From positions 1,587,506-1,651,505 of the forward strand of contig NW_008705568.1 in assembly GCF_000186865.1 (NCBI RefSeq): a DNA stretch of 64,000 nucleotides, written 5' to 3'. Shown here one piece after another: positions 21,506-30,742 of the stretch. The position numbers and the translations under genes are program-made. Positions within the stretch are counted from its first letter, which is position 1. Every line of letters starts with the position of its first letter. Source of the stretch: Aureococcus anophagefferens (taxonomy: Eukaryota; Sar; Pelagophyceae; Pelagomonadales; Pelagomonadaceae). The notes beneath the pieces were generated by a model. That model was not told the DNA's origin and did no database searches. It was given only the letters and a program-made list of their open reading frames with translations.

Positions 21506-23562
21506 TTAGGGCACGATGCCGTTGGTCTTCCACTGGTACCAGTCGTACTGCTTCGCGCGGTCCGAGTCGTGGGACCGGCGGATCATGTCCGTCGCCGCGG
21601 CCATGGTCTGCCGCGGGTCCTGGCCCAGGCCGCGGAAGCGCTCGCCGAGGGCCGTCGCCGCCTCGAGGCCCACGTTCGAGTCGCCGAAGAAGAGCACCAG
21701 GAGCGTCTGGAGTCTGTGGAGCTCGAGCGCGAGCGCGTGGAGCCCCGCGGCGAACGCCGTCGCGAACGCGACCCACGCGTCCGACCCGACGCCGCCCAAG
21801 ACGTGGACGTAGTCCTGGGGCAGCTTGAAGGGCGCGTCCTCGAAGTTCAAACCTCCCGGCGACCGGCCGAGCATGTAGCCGAAGTCGATGTGGATCAACC
21901 GGCCGCCGCGGTCCAGGAGGATGTTGCCGTTGTGCCGGTCCTTGACGTCGAGCGCGTAGCTCAGCAGGCTCGACCCCGCCAACGACCGCGCGAAGTTCAG
22001 CGACGCCTCCTTGCGGTTCGGCGCGCCGCCGACCCGCTGGTTCTCGTCGTAGGGCCCGTAGACCGCGTCGAAGTACGCGCCCAGATCCGTGCCTGGGCAG
22101 GAAACGGGTGATTCAAGTTCTCTTCAACATGAGTGTTCCGCGCGCGCGCGTTCCGGGAAAAGCATCCATGCTTCGAGACCGTTCCGAGAGATGATCGCTC
22201 GTCCAAAAATCAGCCGAAACGAGTGGAAATCGGCCGAGATCGGAGCCTTTGAAGTTGGGAATTTCGCTCTCTTTTCCTGCCCAGATCCGTACCCATGTCG
22301 AGGCTCTTCAGCTGCTGCTTCACGTGGTCCAACGACTTGGCGTCGGCCAGGGTCTCCACGAGGCCCGCCCGGGGGCCGCAGCAGATGATGCCGTAGGGCC
22401 GCAGGTACGCGTCGACGCCGTGGCGGTCCAAGACGTCCGCGACCGCTTCCGCGAACTGCGACGCGAGCTGCTCCCTTCGCAGCTCGTCGTCGGCCTTCAC
22501 TAAGAACGACGCGAGGCGCCAGCCCGGGTTCGCCCCGTAGGGCGACGCCGCCTTCGCCGCCGCCTCCTGCTCCTCCCAGATCTGGGGCTCGTAGACGCGA
22601 GCTAATAATTCGTTGCGCCGCGCGGCCTCAAAGTCCAAGCGCCCGCCCGTGTTCAGGAAGGAGTCGACGACATCAAAAGCATGCCCGTGGCGCGTCGGCG
22701 CGACGACGGGCGCCCAGCGCCGCGCCTCGTCGTCCAGATTCAGCACGGGCGCGGCGCCGCCGTCGGCCGTCCGCTCGATGGCCTCGCAGTATAGCAACGT
22801 CGGCGCGCGCGCGCGCGACGGCATGACCCGGCAGCTCGCGACGTGGATCCGCAGCACCCGGAGCGACGCGCCCGACGCCACCTCGAACAGCGGCACGTCG
22901 ACGCCGCCGGCCAACGCGCGCGGCGCGAGCCAGTCGTTCAACGCGTGCAACATCGGCTCGAGCCGCCGCGGGTCGCGCCGCTTCGTCCGCTCGACCTTGG
23001 CCAGGTGCTCCGAGACGCGCACGAGCGCGCCGACGAAGGCCGCCGAGTCCTTGCACGTGTCGACGCGGTGGGACGCGGCCCAGCACTCGCGGAACAGGAC
23101 GTCGCCGAACGACCCCGCCTCCAGGGTATTCCTTTCCTCCAGGAGCGCGTCCTGGAGCAGCCAGCACGTCTTCAGGCCCATCTCCGGTTTCGCCACGATC
23201 CGCTGCACGAGCGCGTCCCGCAGCGCGAAGCTCAGCAGCTGCCGGTGCGCCGACGACGCGACCGCTAGGCGGCTCGGACTGTGATCGACGAGGGCGGTCG
23301 TGATCTGCGGCAGGCACCGCTCCCACTCGTCGTCGCTGAAGGACGCGTCGCTCGCGCCGAGCGCCTCGGCGACGGACCGCGCCTCCATCTGCGCGTGGGC
23401 GTCCGCCGCGCTGCCGTGGTCGTAGCGATAGACGCGCCGGCTAAACACGGCGCCGCCGGACCGCCCGACGATCTGGAGCGCCTGCGAGTCCCCCTTCAAC
23501 GAGCGCTGGCAGGCGAACCAGCGCGTCAGGACCTCCATGAGGCCCGCGAAGACGATCTTCAT
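21506..23562 (-). CDS. Phosphatidylinositol 4-kinase, beta-like (two exons)
   Basis: Exons are 22293-23562 and 21506-22092 (618 residues), joined across a family-1 introner. The kinase domain is complete. It has a Gly loop region (SPYGANPGWRLASFLVKADD), the lipid-kinase motif ADDELRREQLASQ where the Lys before ADD is the ATP-binding residue, the catalytic loop DVKDRHNGNILLD and the metal loop IHIDFGYMLG. The order and the C-terminal tail fit type III PI4-kinases, which make PI4P on Golgi or endosomal membranes. The N-terminal 250 residues are helical and resemble the lipid-kinase helical domain. The family is usually around 800 residues, so this is compact. Confidence 0.92.
22093..22292 (-). 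mobile_element. Introner element, family 1, GT-AG intron whose donor copy differs from the exon copy
   Basis: On the gene strand the intron opens GTACGGAT, followed by the terminal repeat CTGGGCAGG, and ends CCTGCCCAG before the exon copy GCACGGAT. The two 8-bp duplicates differ only at the second base: T in the donor copy, C in the exon copy. Element sense is the same as the gene. Removing 200 bp keeps the reading frame (L-D-M-G-T-D-L-G). The arms of this copy have diverged more than others (AAACGGG against AAAAGAG), suggesting an older insertion. Confidence 0.93.
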
Positions 23563-23660
23563 GGCTGTGTTGCGGCGCGCGACGCTACTACGTGTTGATC
23601 CCCATGCCTCAACCTCAATGAACGCGTCGGCACCATCGGTGCATCATCGCACGCAAGCTA

Positions 23661-24275
23661 ATGGTCGCCTCCTGCAGCGTCTCCAGCGGCGCGGGCCAGC
23701 ACCGGTCGCTGCGCTGCGTCGTCGCCGACGTCGCAGCCACGAACAAAAACCTCGCCATGGACTGGGACCTGCCGGCGGCGCTGTACTGCGACGTCGACGA
23801 GCTGCGGCGCCGCGCGGCCTGGCCGGCCTGCGTCGCGCGCTTTACCGTCGCCGGCGACAACCCGTCGGCCTTCGACGTCGAGGCGCCCGAGTACGCGTCG
23901 GCGCCGCACGCGCTCCGCCTCGACTGGGCCCTCGACGGCTGCGCCGGCGATTTGACGGTGGACGTCCCGTTCCACGTCCGCTACCTGACGCCCGGCGCGG
24001 CGCCGCGGCGCGCCGTGGCCTTCGACGCGCCGCGCGTCGCCGTCGACGGCGCGCGCGCGGCGCCGGCGGGCCCGCGCCTCGAGGTCGTCGCGCCCGCGGC
24101 GCCCGGCGGCGACGCCTACGCCACAGTCGTCGTCGCGGCGACGCTCGCGGCGCTCTGCCTCTTCGTCCGCAAAGCGGCGGCCGCGCTCCTCTTCCGGGGC
24201 CGCGCGACGACGTGGCGGGGCCTCGCCGCCGAGCTCCGGGACGAGGTCGCCGCGCGGCGGAAGCCCCCCGACTAA
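23661..24275 (+). CDS. PIG-X-like subunit of GPI mannosyltransferase I
   Basis: Start is 23661 or 23757 (MDWDLPAALYCD). The diagnostic region is VDVPFHVRYLTPGAAPRRAV, followed by DAPRV, matching the PIG-X/PBN1 pattern (pro-x-His-x-Arg-Tyr then a beta-rich lumenal domain). A single membrane span, YATVVVAATLAALCLFV, and a short basic tail complete the type I topology. PIG-X stabilises the ER mannosyltransferase PIG-M that adds the first mannose to GPI anchors. No clear signal peptide is seen with either start, so the 5' end may be incomplete. The family is very divergent, so confidence is moderate. Confidence 0.6.
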   Translation: MVASCSVSSGAGQHRSLRCVVADVAATNKNLAMDWDLPAALYCDVDELRRRAAWPACVARFTVAGDNPSAFDVEAPEYASAPHALRLDWALDGCAGDLTVDVPFHVRYLTPGAAPRRAVAFDAPRVAVDGARAAPAGPRLEVVAPAAPGGDAYATVVVAATLAALCLFVRKAAAALLFRGRATTWRGLAAELRDEVAARRKPPD

Positions 24276-24284
24276 CGGAGACAC

Positions 24285-24821
24285 TTAGACGACGACCGCG
24301 CGGTGCCTCCGGAGGCGGAGCGCGCGGCCCCGGCGGGCGCGCCGCTTGCCCGAGTCGGCGTCGTCGTCGCCGTCGGCGCCGATGGTCGCGGACGTGATGA
24401 CGAAGGCGGGGAGGAACATGCACAGCAGCGCGGCGACGAAGAGGCACGCGAGGACCTTGTGGCCGTGCTCGTCGACGAAGTCGAAGGCGTGGTCGAAGAC
24501 CGACGCGTCGTCGTCGACGGCGGGCAGCGTGCGCTTGCGCAGCACGGGCTCCGGGGGCCGCGGGGCCTCGGCGGGCCGGCGCGGCGGCGGCGGCTTCGGC
24601 TCGCAGGCGCAGGCCTCGCAGGCGAGCGTGTACCAGTGCAGCCCGCCCTCGCTGACGCAGCCGTCGCCGACGCACGCCGTCTCGGAGCACATGCACTCGC
24701 CCGTCGTCCGCGTCGCCGTCCCGTGCTCGCACCAGCCGTCGGGCAGCGGCGGCGCCTCGGCGGGCGCCATGTTCGCCGCCGCGCCCGACGCCGCGACGGC
24801 GAGCGCCACGCGAACCAGCAT
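24285..24821 (-). CDS. Secreted/type I membrane protein with Cys-rich ectodomain
   Basis: 178 residues from the ATG at 24821. It opens with a signal peptide (MLVRVALAVAASGAAA). The ectodomain has eight cysteines in a short span (WCEHG, CMCSETACVGDGC, LACEACAC), likely disulfide-bonded. A Pro-rich spacer leads to one membrane segment (VLACLFVAALLCMFLPAFVI), then an acidic patch and a very basic tail (GKRRARRGRALRLRRHR). I do not recognise a family. The arrangement is that of a small cell-surface or endomembrane protein. It ends 9 bp from the PIG-X-like gene, on the opposite strand. Confidence 0.65.
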   Translation of the reverse strand: MLVRVALAVAASGAAANMAPAEAPPLPDGWCEHGTATRTTGECMCSETACVGDGCVSEGGLHWYTLACEACACEPKPPPPRRPAEAPRPPEPVLRKRTLPAVDDDASVFDHAFDFVDEHGHKVLACLFVAALLCMFLPAFVITSATIGADGDDDADSGKRRARRGRALRLRRHRAVVV

Positions 24822-24971
24822 GTGCGTATCGCGCGAGGATGGCGCGGTTCAGGCTCGGCCGTTCACGAACGAGGACCGCGGCGGCTCAGGAACATCGAGG
24901 CAGCCCGAGTGAGACGTTCAAGCGAGCTTCACTATGAAGTTCAATATGATCATGAGCAGTCCCAACGGACC

Positions 24972-26236
24972 TTAGTGCTCGCTCTGGGGGGGACCCCCGA
25001 CCACCTTGGTGTAGGACGACGTGACGTCGCACAGGGCGCCGGTGCCAAAGATCCCGCCGTCGTCCTTGCCCGAGATGGAGAGGTGCTCGAGCTCGGCCCG
25101 GAGCGCGCCGGCCTCGTCGCGGAGCGCGGCGACGGCGCCGTCCGCGTCCCGCGGCGCCGGCGGCGGCCGCGCCTTGGGCGCGCGCTTCTCCCGGCGGGTG
25201 GGCGTCGCGGCGTCCTCCGGCGGCGCCGCGCGCGCGCTCGCCTTGGGCGCGCGCTTCTCCCGGCGCGGCTTCTCGGCGTCGCGCTTCTTCCAGGACTTGG
25301 GCTCGTAGGCCGGCGTCTCGTCTGCGAAGATGTAGCCGCCGGAGCGCGAGCGGCAGACGCCGGACGCCGTGCGGTGGATCTCGCGCCCGTGCGAGGCGTC
25401 CATGTAGCCGTCGAGTGCGAACTCGGTGCAGCGGGTGTAGGTGAGCCCGAGCTGGGCGTGGGAGTTGACGTAGCGGAAGACGCGCCCGAGCGCCGAGAGA
25501 GCGCCGGGCGTCGGGTGGTCCGGGAACGCCGGGGTGGCTCTGGCGACCGTGCTCAGGACTCCGAACGCGAAGCTGAGCCACGGCATCGTGCGCGTGGCCA
25601 GGTAGCCGATGGCGCCGAGGGCGCTGTCCATGTTCTCCTTGGTGGGGACCCCCCAAACCAGTGGTTGGAATCCACGCGGTTGTCCGCGTAGGGCGTGCCG
25701 TAGAGCTTGAGCACGCGGTGGCGGAAGTCGCGGGACGTCGTGCGGCAGATCTCCTTGCCGATGACCTGCGCCGCGCGCGTCGTGCCGGGGTTGAACCTGC
25801 GGCGGGGCCCGGGGACGCGTCGCGGCGGACGCGCGCGCGCGCGGCGCGGGGCGCCTCGCATCCACGCCAGCGCGGTCTCGTTCGTGATGCCGTAGGCCGC
25901 CGTGTCGATGTCCTCGGCGAGGAAGAACGCCGCGGCGCCGGCCTCGAGGAAGCGCGCGTAGTGCGCCTCGCCGTGGCGGTGCGGCCCGACGACGACCGCG
26001 GCCTCCGGCGCGTCGCCGACGGCCGCCAAAATCGCGTCGATGGCCTCGCCGACCTCGTCGTCGCTCATGGCCTGGTACGAGGCCTCGTAGTCGAAGGTCG
26101 CCTCGAAGGCCTCGCGCACCGGGCCCCAGAAATCCTGGATGGCCGGCTCCCGGGGGAACAGCCCGAAGATGCGCGACAGGCGCACGGGCGCCGCGGACGC
26201 GGCGGCGGCGAGGACCAGCAGCGTTCGTCGCATCAT
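24972..26236 (-). CDS. Secreted hypothetical protein; needs a 38-bp intron or one frame correction
   Basis: Starts MMRRTLLVLAAAASAAPVRL, a good signal peptide. The first part (to about 25676) and the second (from 25637) are in different frames. Removing 25638-25675 as an intron joins them in phase (561 and 666 nt, 408 residues). The first part is alpha/beta (ADLGIL-free, with VVVGPHRHGEAHYARFL and LKLYGTPYADNR); the second has RVFRYVNSHAQLGLTYTRC and MDASHGREIHRTASGV. A basic linker repeats RREKRAPKA twice, then comes a short coiled coil. I do not recognise the family. It lies head-to-tail upstream of nothing obvious; the next gene on this strand starts beyond 26448. Confidence 0.55.
25638..25675 (-). 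other. Candidate 38-bp intron resembling the end of a family-2 introner
   Basis: On the gene strand this stretch begins GTGGATTCCAACC and ends GGGTCCCCACCAAG, with GT and AG ends and phase 0 on both sides. The family-2 introner in the PKS gene opens GTGGAAATCAAC followed by TTGGTGGGTCCCCACCAA, a similar order of motifs. A 1-base error in the G6 run would explain the frame shift equally well. Confidence 0.4.
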
Positions 26237-26447
26237 CGCGGTTGGTTCGTGTGCAAGATGGTGGTTTGGATGATCGAAGACGGTCGTGCACTCACGACGC
26301 GGAAAGGCTGCCCATTCTGCGCACAGTAGTGACGGTCGTACAGTCGTGCAACTTTCAGACGCGGAACTTCAATGGTTCGCCGTAACATCGGTCAATGTTG
26401 AAGTTCAACAAGACTCGTCCGAACACGTCCGAGCGCCCCACGGGACC

Positions 26448-27626
26448 CTAGAGCTCGCTCTTAGGGGAGAGGCGGTTCTTGAGGAAGCGCGCCGCGCCCT
26501 TGAGCGCGCCGTGGCCCGGGAACTTGCCCCTGGGCCGGACCTCCGCGACGTCGCAGCGCGCGAGGCGCGTGACGGACCCCGCGAAGGGCGGTCGGTCGAT
26601 GTACTCGTAGCCCCACTTGAAGAGCTTGTCCGGGTCCGGCCCCGTGCCCCAGGGCGCCGTCGCCGACGTGCGGTTGAGCAGCGGCACGGCCGCCGCGTAC
26701 GACGCCGGCGCGACGCGGCCGACGGGCGTGTCCCAGGGCTCGGCGCCGAAGGCCGCCCGCTGGGCGTCGGAAGCGCCGGGCATGACGAAGAAGAGGTTCG
26801 TCGTCCGCGTGTGCCGCGCGTGGCCCGCGAAGCAGAGCGTGCCCGGCTCGAAGCGGACGCCGCGGTCCACGTCGTCGACGACGGCGTGGTCGTGGTAGAA
26901 GGACCGCACGTGGTGGTCCGGGTGGATGCCGAAGGACGCGACAAAGTCGTCGATGACGCGGTGCAGCGCGACGCCCGCGAAGAAGCCCCCGCGCGCGAGT
27001 TCGAGAAATCGCGCCGCGCCCCGGGGCGCCCACGCGGGGAAGATCTCGAAGTCCAGCGTCGCGTGCTTCGGCGCGTTCGTCAGCGCGCAGGACACGGTGA
27101 TCACCTCCGGCGCGAGCACGTGGAACGCGTCCGTCGCGTCGACGGCGACGACGCGCCGATTCCCGCCGGCGTCGTCGTAGCTGAAGCGCTGGCCCGCGTG
27201 CGTGAGCTGGACCTGCTGGCCGCCGCGGGGCGCCACCGTCGCCACCTTGACGCGCCGGCCGCCGTTGACCGCGGCGCTCGGCGGCTCCCAGTAGAGGTCC
27301 ACGGGCTCGGCCTGCTCGTTGCGGAAGACCGCGTCGACCGCTCCCTTGCCCCGGCTCGAGAGCATGACGACGTGCGCCGTCGTCGCCTCGACGACCTGGC
27401 GCTGGGCGTCGCCGGCGGCGTCGGTGTAGACGAAGGCGTGGCCCGCCCGCGTCGTCTGCGTGAGGTTGCCCTTGCTCGGGATCGTGCCCACGGGCAGCAG
27501 GGGGCTGCCGTCGCTCGGGTCCCAGAAGAGCTCCAGGGCGTCGCTGTGGTTGTTGAAGAACCAGACGTCCAGCGCTGCTGCCGGCAAAGCAAGCAAGACG
27601 AGCAGCGCGCGCGCAGTCGCCGCCAT
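26448..27626 (-). CDS. Secreted protein with two VHL-like repeats and a divergent cyclophilin domain
   Basis: 392 residues from the ATG at 27626 with a signal peptide (MAATARALLVLLALPAAA). Two related beta repeats follow: WFFNNHSDALELFWDPSDGS to TRAGHAFVYTD, and VFRNEQAEPVDLYWEPP to THAGQRFSYDD. Both have the VHL-beta pattern (F-x-N near the start, L-x-W, Gly-His/Gln-x-F at the end). Then comes a cyclophilin-type peptidyl-prolyl isomerase domain: FFAGVALHRVIDDFVASFG, FEPGTLCFAGHARHTRTTNL, FFVM. The usual active-site Q in FxxQ is replaced, so activity is doubtful. The C-terminus is KSEL, close to K/HDEL-type ER retrieval signals. A role in ER protein folding is inferred. Confidence 0.75.
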   Translation of the reverse strand: MAATARALLVLLALPAAALDVWFFNNHSDALELFWDPSDGSPLLPVGTIPSKGNLTQTTRAGHAFVYTDAAGDAQRQVVEATTAHVVMLSSRGKGAVDAVFRNEQAEPVDLYWEPPSAAVNGGRRVKVATVAPRGGQQVQLTHAGQRFSYDDAGGNRRVVAVDATDAFHVLAPEVITVSCALTNAPKHATLDFEIFPAWAPRGAARFLELARGGFFAGVALHRVIDDFVASFGIHPDHHVRSFYHDHAVVDDVDRGVRFEPGTLCFAGHARHTRTTNLFFVMPGASDAQRAAFGAEPWDTPVGRVAPASYAAAVPLLNRTSATAPWGTGPDPDKLFKWGYEYIDRPPFAGSVTRLARCDVAEVRPRGKFPGHGALKGAARFLKNRLSPKSEL

Positions 27627-27777
27627 CGGATCGCGGGTGTCACCGCAAACAACGCGGCAGCATCAGCCAGGAGAAGCGAAAAAAGAGGATAAAAAGAGGG
27701 GCTGGGCCTATCTTATTGGCGGGCAGCCCCGGGCGCGCTCTCGCGCGTCTCCCAGTGCGCGAGTCCGCGTGCGGATC

Positions 27778-28245
27778 ATGCCGCCCCGCCTGAGCAAGAA
27801 GACGGCGTCGAAGACGGCGGCGAAGAAGAGCGGCGCGGCCCTCGAGGCGCCGTCCGCCGGGCCGTCGGCGAGCCGCGCGGAGTCCCTCGACGACGAGCGC
27901 GACGACGGCGACACCTGGACGCGCGTCGGCGGGGGCGTTTCCCGCGACGAACCCTACGACGGCGGCGCGGCGGGCGCGCTCACGTCCTACCTCTTCGGCG
28001 CGCCGCCGGCGGGCCCGCGCAAGCCCGCGGCCGGCGTGTCGTACAACGACTACATGGCGACGCACGAGCACCGCGACCGGCGCCCGCGCAAGCCCCCGGA
28101 CGCCCTCGCCGACTACGAGGAGACCGAGGAGGGCTTCGCGCGCGAGGTCACCCTCGACCGCGCGGGCCGCGCGGAGCGCGACGACGACGACCCGGACTTC
28201 TGTACCATGTCCTGCGGCGTCGGCGCGTCGAGCCTGATCTCGTAA
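27778..28245 (+). CDS. Hypothetical basic/acidic disordered protein, 155 residues
   Basis: Begins at the ATG at 27778 with a Lys-rich segment (MPPRLSKKTASKTAAKKSG) that could be a nuclear signal. It continues as a largely disordered Ala/Gly/Asp protein and ends DPDFCTMSCGVGASSLIS. The conserved-looking core is GVSYNDYMATHEHRDRRPRKP. I see no known domain. Translation is in good codon usage and the ORF is bounded by divergent and convergent genes, which supports it being real. Confidence 0.5.
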   Translation: MPPRLSKKTASKTAAKKSGAALEAPSAGPSASRAESLDDERDDGDTWTRVGGGVSRDEPYDGGAAGALTSYLFGAPPAGPRKPAAGVSYNDYMATHEHRDRRPRKPPDALADYEETEEGFAREVTLDRAGRAERDDDDPDFCTMSCGVGASSLIS

Positions 28246-28311
28246 AAAAAAGCTGTGGTCGTCGCGCCGCCGCTCCGAGGAGTCGCGCCGCGGGAGCGCG
28301 CGCCGAGGGCA

Positions 28312-29061
28312 TTACGCCGCGACGTCCATCGCCGCGCGCGCGCGCCGCGCGGCGGCGGCCTGGCGGACGACGCCGAGAAGCTGCGCCTTCCCCCCGCCGC
28401 TGAAGAGCTCGAGCGTCGCCAGCCAGGGCACGAGGCCCCCGGAGCCGCCCCGACTCGGGACGGCCGCGTCCGGCGCGTCGAAGACGCGCTTCAGGTCCGC
28501 CCACACGTAGCCCCATCGGTGATGTTTCCGGCGGCACGTCTCGTCGATCTCGTCGCGCCAGTCGGGCAGCGCGCGCGGCTGCCAGTCCGTCGCCCAGGCG
28601 CCGTCGGCGACGACGTGCGCGAACCACTGGCCCCGCCACGCGCGGGGCTCGCGCGCGGCCGCGTCGCCGAGCCAGAAGACGGTCGTCGCCGACGGCGGCG
28701 CGAGGAGCTCGGGCGGGAGCGCGACGTCCTCGTACGTCGCGGGCGGGTCCGGCGGGTACGCGCGCGCGGCGAACGACGTCGTCGCCTCGCCGCGCGGCGG
28801 CGTCCCGCCGCCGGCCTCCTCGATGAGCTCGCGCAGGGCCGCGTGCCAGAGCGCGAGCGTGCGCTCGTCCGGCGCCGCGCCGGTGTCGTAGGCGACCCGC
28901 TTCTCGCCGGCCTCGATGGCCCCGCAGGGCGGGCAGTAGAGCTGGGGGTGGGGCACGATCTTCGACCGCCGCTGGAGCAGGACCTCCACGCCCTCGCCGT
29001 CCCAAGACGGCGCGTCGAGCCGCGCGCTGTCGACGATGCGCAGCAGGACGACGCCGACCAT
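28312..29061 (-). CDS. Nudix hydrolase
   Basis: Start taken as the ATG at 29061 (MVGVVLLRIVDSARLD); an in-frame extension to 29175 uses no better start. The Nudix box is present but expanded: GAIEAGE, about 20 residues, then AALRELIEEAGGG, which keeps the catalytic R-E-x-x-E-E. A beta strand (EVLLQRRSKIVPHPQLYCPP) precedes it as usual. Later residues (HHRWGYVWADL) recall the substrate region of some diphosphatases. Members cleave nucleoside-diphosphate-linked substrates; which one is not clear. The 5' end is 156 bp from the divergent MATE gene. Confidence 0.8.
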   Translation of the reverse strand: MVGVVLLRIVDSARLDAPSWDGEGVEVLLQRRSKIVPHPQLYCPPCGAIEAGEKRVAYDTGAAPDERTLALWHAALRELIEEAGGGTPPRGEATTSFAARAYPPDPPATYEDVALPPELLAPPSATTVFWLGDAAAREPRAWRGQWFAHVVADGAWATDWQPRALPDWRDEIDETCRRKHHRWGYVWADLKRVFDAPDAAVPSRGGSGGLVPWLATLELFSGGGKAQLLGVVRQAAAARRARAAMDVAA

Positions 29062-29216
29062 GCTAGCATCGATCTCCGACCATGCTATCTGCGGGCTTCC
29101 TAATTGAAACACCAGCCTCAACACAACTTCAAGCTTGTTGCTCGCCAAACGTTGTGGACATCCTCGTCCAGCCACTCCACCATCGCGCCGTCCACGACCG
29201 CTGCCACACCACAGCC

Positions 29217-30695
29217 ATGCCTTCCGCCGAGCTCGAGGACCCGCTCCTCGAGGACCCGGTGCCGCCGAAGCCGGGCTCCACGTTCAAGGGCGTCGCCGTC
29301 GAGCTCAAAGAACTCGGCGCCCTGACGGCCGGCTTCTTCGTGTCCAGCGTCTCCTGGGTCATCATGAAGACGACGGACACGGCGCTCCTCGGCCACGTGG
29401 GCACACGCTACCTCGACGCGTCGGCGCTCTCGGACCTCTACACGCAGTCGACGGGCGTCTTCATCCAGGGCCGCGTGCTCGGCATCTTCGTCTCGCAGGC
29501 GTACGGCGCGGGCAACTACGCGCTGGCCGGCGCGTGGCTCCAGACGTCCTACGTCGTCCTCGCCGTCGTCGCGCTGCCCGTCGTCGCCGCCTGGAGCTGC
29601 ACGGGTCTGGCGCTCCAACTGTTCGGCGTCGACGACGCGACGCTGCGGAACGACGCGGCGTTCTACGCGTGGGTGCTCATGGCGTGCATCCCGGCGCGCG
29701 TGGGCTTCTCGCAGCTGACCCAGTTCTTCAGCGCCCAGAAGCTCATGCGGCCGTCCTACGCGACGGCGCCCGTCGCCATGGTCCTGAACCTCGTGCTCGG
29801 GCTCGCGCTCGTGCTGGGGGTCCCGTTCCTGGGCTTCAAAGGCTTCGGGTTCCCCGCGTGCCCCGCGGTGACGTCGGGCGTCGAGTTCTTCCAGCTCGCG
29901 CTCGTCGTCTACCTCTTCTGCTACCGCGAGCGGCTCCAGGACGCGTGCCGGCCCGACGGCGGCTGGCTGCGTCTCGACAACGTGACGAAGGAGCGGTGCG
30001 TCGCGTACGCCAAGCTCTACGTGCCCGCGGCCCTGTCCATCGCGTCGGACTTCTGGCGCGTCGCGGCCATCGGCGCCGTCGCCGCGACGCTGTCCAAGGA
30101 CGACCTGGGCGTCTTCAACGCGTCCTACCGCATCATGTGGATCTGCCTCACGTTCATCGGGTCCTTGGGCGGCGCGGTGTCGACGAAGCTCGGCATCCGC
30201 CTCGGCGCGAACGACGCCGCGGGCGCGAAGCAGGGCGTCTACGTGGGGCTCGCCCTCGCGCTGGCGATCCTCGCGGCGTTGGCCCTCGTCGTCGTCGCGA
30301 TCCCGCGCGAGCTCGGGTCCATCTTCACGTCGGACCCGACGTTGCTGGACGTCTTCGAGAAGATCCGCGTGCCCCTGGCGACGACCGTCTTCACGATGAA
30401 CGCGGCCGTCGTCTTCGAGCGCGTGCCCATGGCCATGGGCCGCACGCGCGCGGTGCTGATTTTGGGGTTCGCGGGGTCGTGGGTCGGCCAGGTGCCCGCG
30501 GTGCTTTTGTGCGTCAACTTCTGGAAGCGCGACCTCGTCGCCGTCTACACGGGCGTGTCCATCGGCTACGCGCTGCTGACGCTGCTCCTCGGCTCCCTCG
30601 TCCTCTCGACGGACTACGACAAGTACGCCAAGGAGGCGCGCGACCGCAGCGAGATGCCCGCGGCCTCCGTCGACGGCGGCGACGACGACGCCTAG
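29217..30695 (+). CDS. MATE-family efflux transporter
   Basis: 492 residues from the ATG at 29217 with about 12 hydrophobic segments in two six-helix halves. Helix 1 holds the typical MATE pattern (VSWVIMKTTDTALLGHVGT), and the second half repeats it (SIASDFWRVAAIGAVAATL). SQAYGAGNYALAGAWLQTS matches the conserved loop after helix 2. The cytosolic N-terminus carries an acidic dileucine-like sequence (ELEDPLLEDP), typical of vacuolar sorting. MATE proteins export organic cations or flavonoid-like compounds by proton or sodium antiport. Export of a PKS product is possible but not shown; the gene is 10 kb away. Confidence 0.92.
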   Translation: MPSAELEDPLLEDPVPPKPGSTFKGVAVELKELGALTAGFFVSSVSWVIMKTTDTALLGHVGTRYLDASALSDLYTQSTGVFIQGRVLGIFVSQAYGAGNYALAGAWLQTSYVVLAVVALPVVAAWSCTGLALQLFGVDDATLRNDAAFYAWVLMACIPARVGFSQLTQFFSAQKLMRPSYATAPVAMVLNLVLGLALVLGVPFLGFKGFGFPACPAVTSGVEFFQLALVVYLFCYRERLQDACRPDGGWLRLDNVTKERCVAYAKLYVPAALSIASDFWRVAAIGAVAATLSKDDLGVFNASYRIMWICLTFIGSLGGAVSTKLGIRLGANDAAGAKQGVYVGLALALAILAALALVVVAIPRELGSIFTSDPTLLDVFEKIRVPLATTVFTMNAAVVFERVPMAMGRTRAVLILGFAGSWVGQVPAVLLCVNFWKRDLVAVYTGVSIGYALLTLLLGSLVLSTDYDKYAKEARDRSEMPAASVDGGDDDA

Positions 30696-30742
30696 GCGCG
30701 ACCTAAGCTCTTTGTATGTCAAGACTATAACTCCCGCGTCGC

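Noticed and set aside
24960..25010. G/C run GGGGGGGACCCCCGACCACC near the 3' end of the 24.97-26.24 kb gene as another introner scrap
   Set aside because: Too short and too simple in sequence to separate from chance; the frame does not change there.
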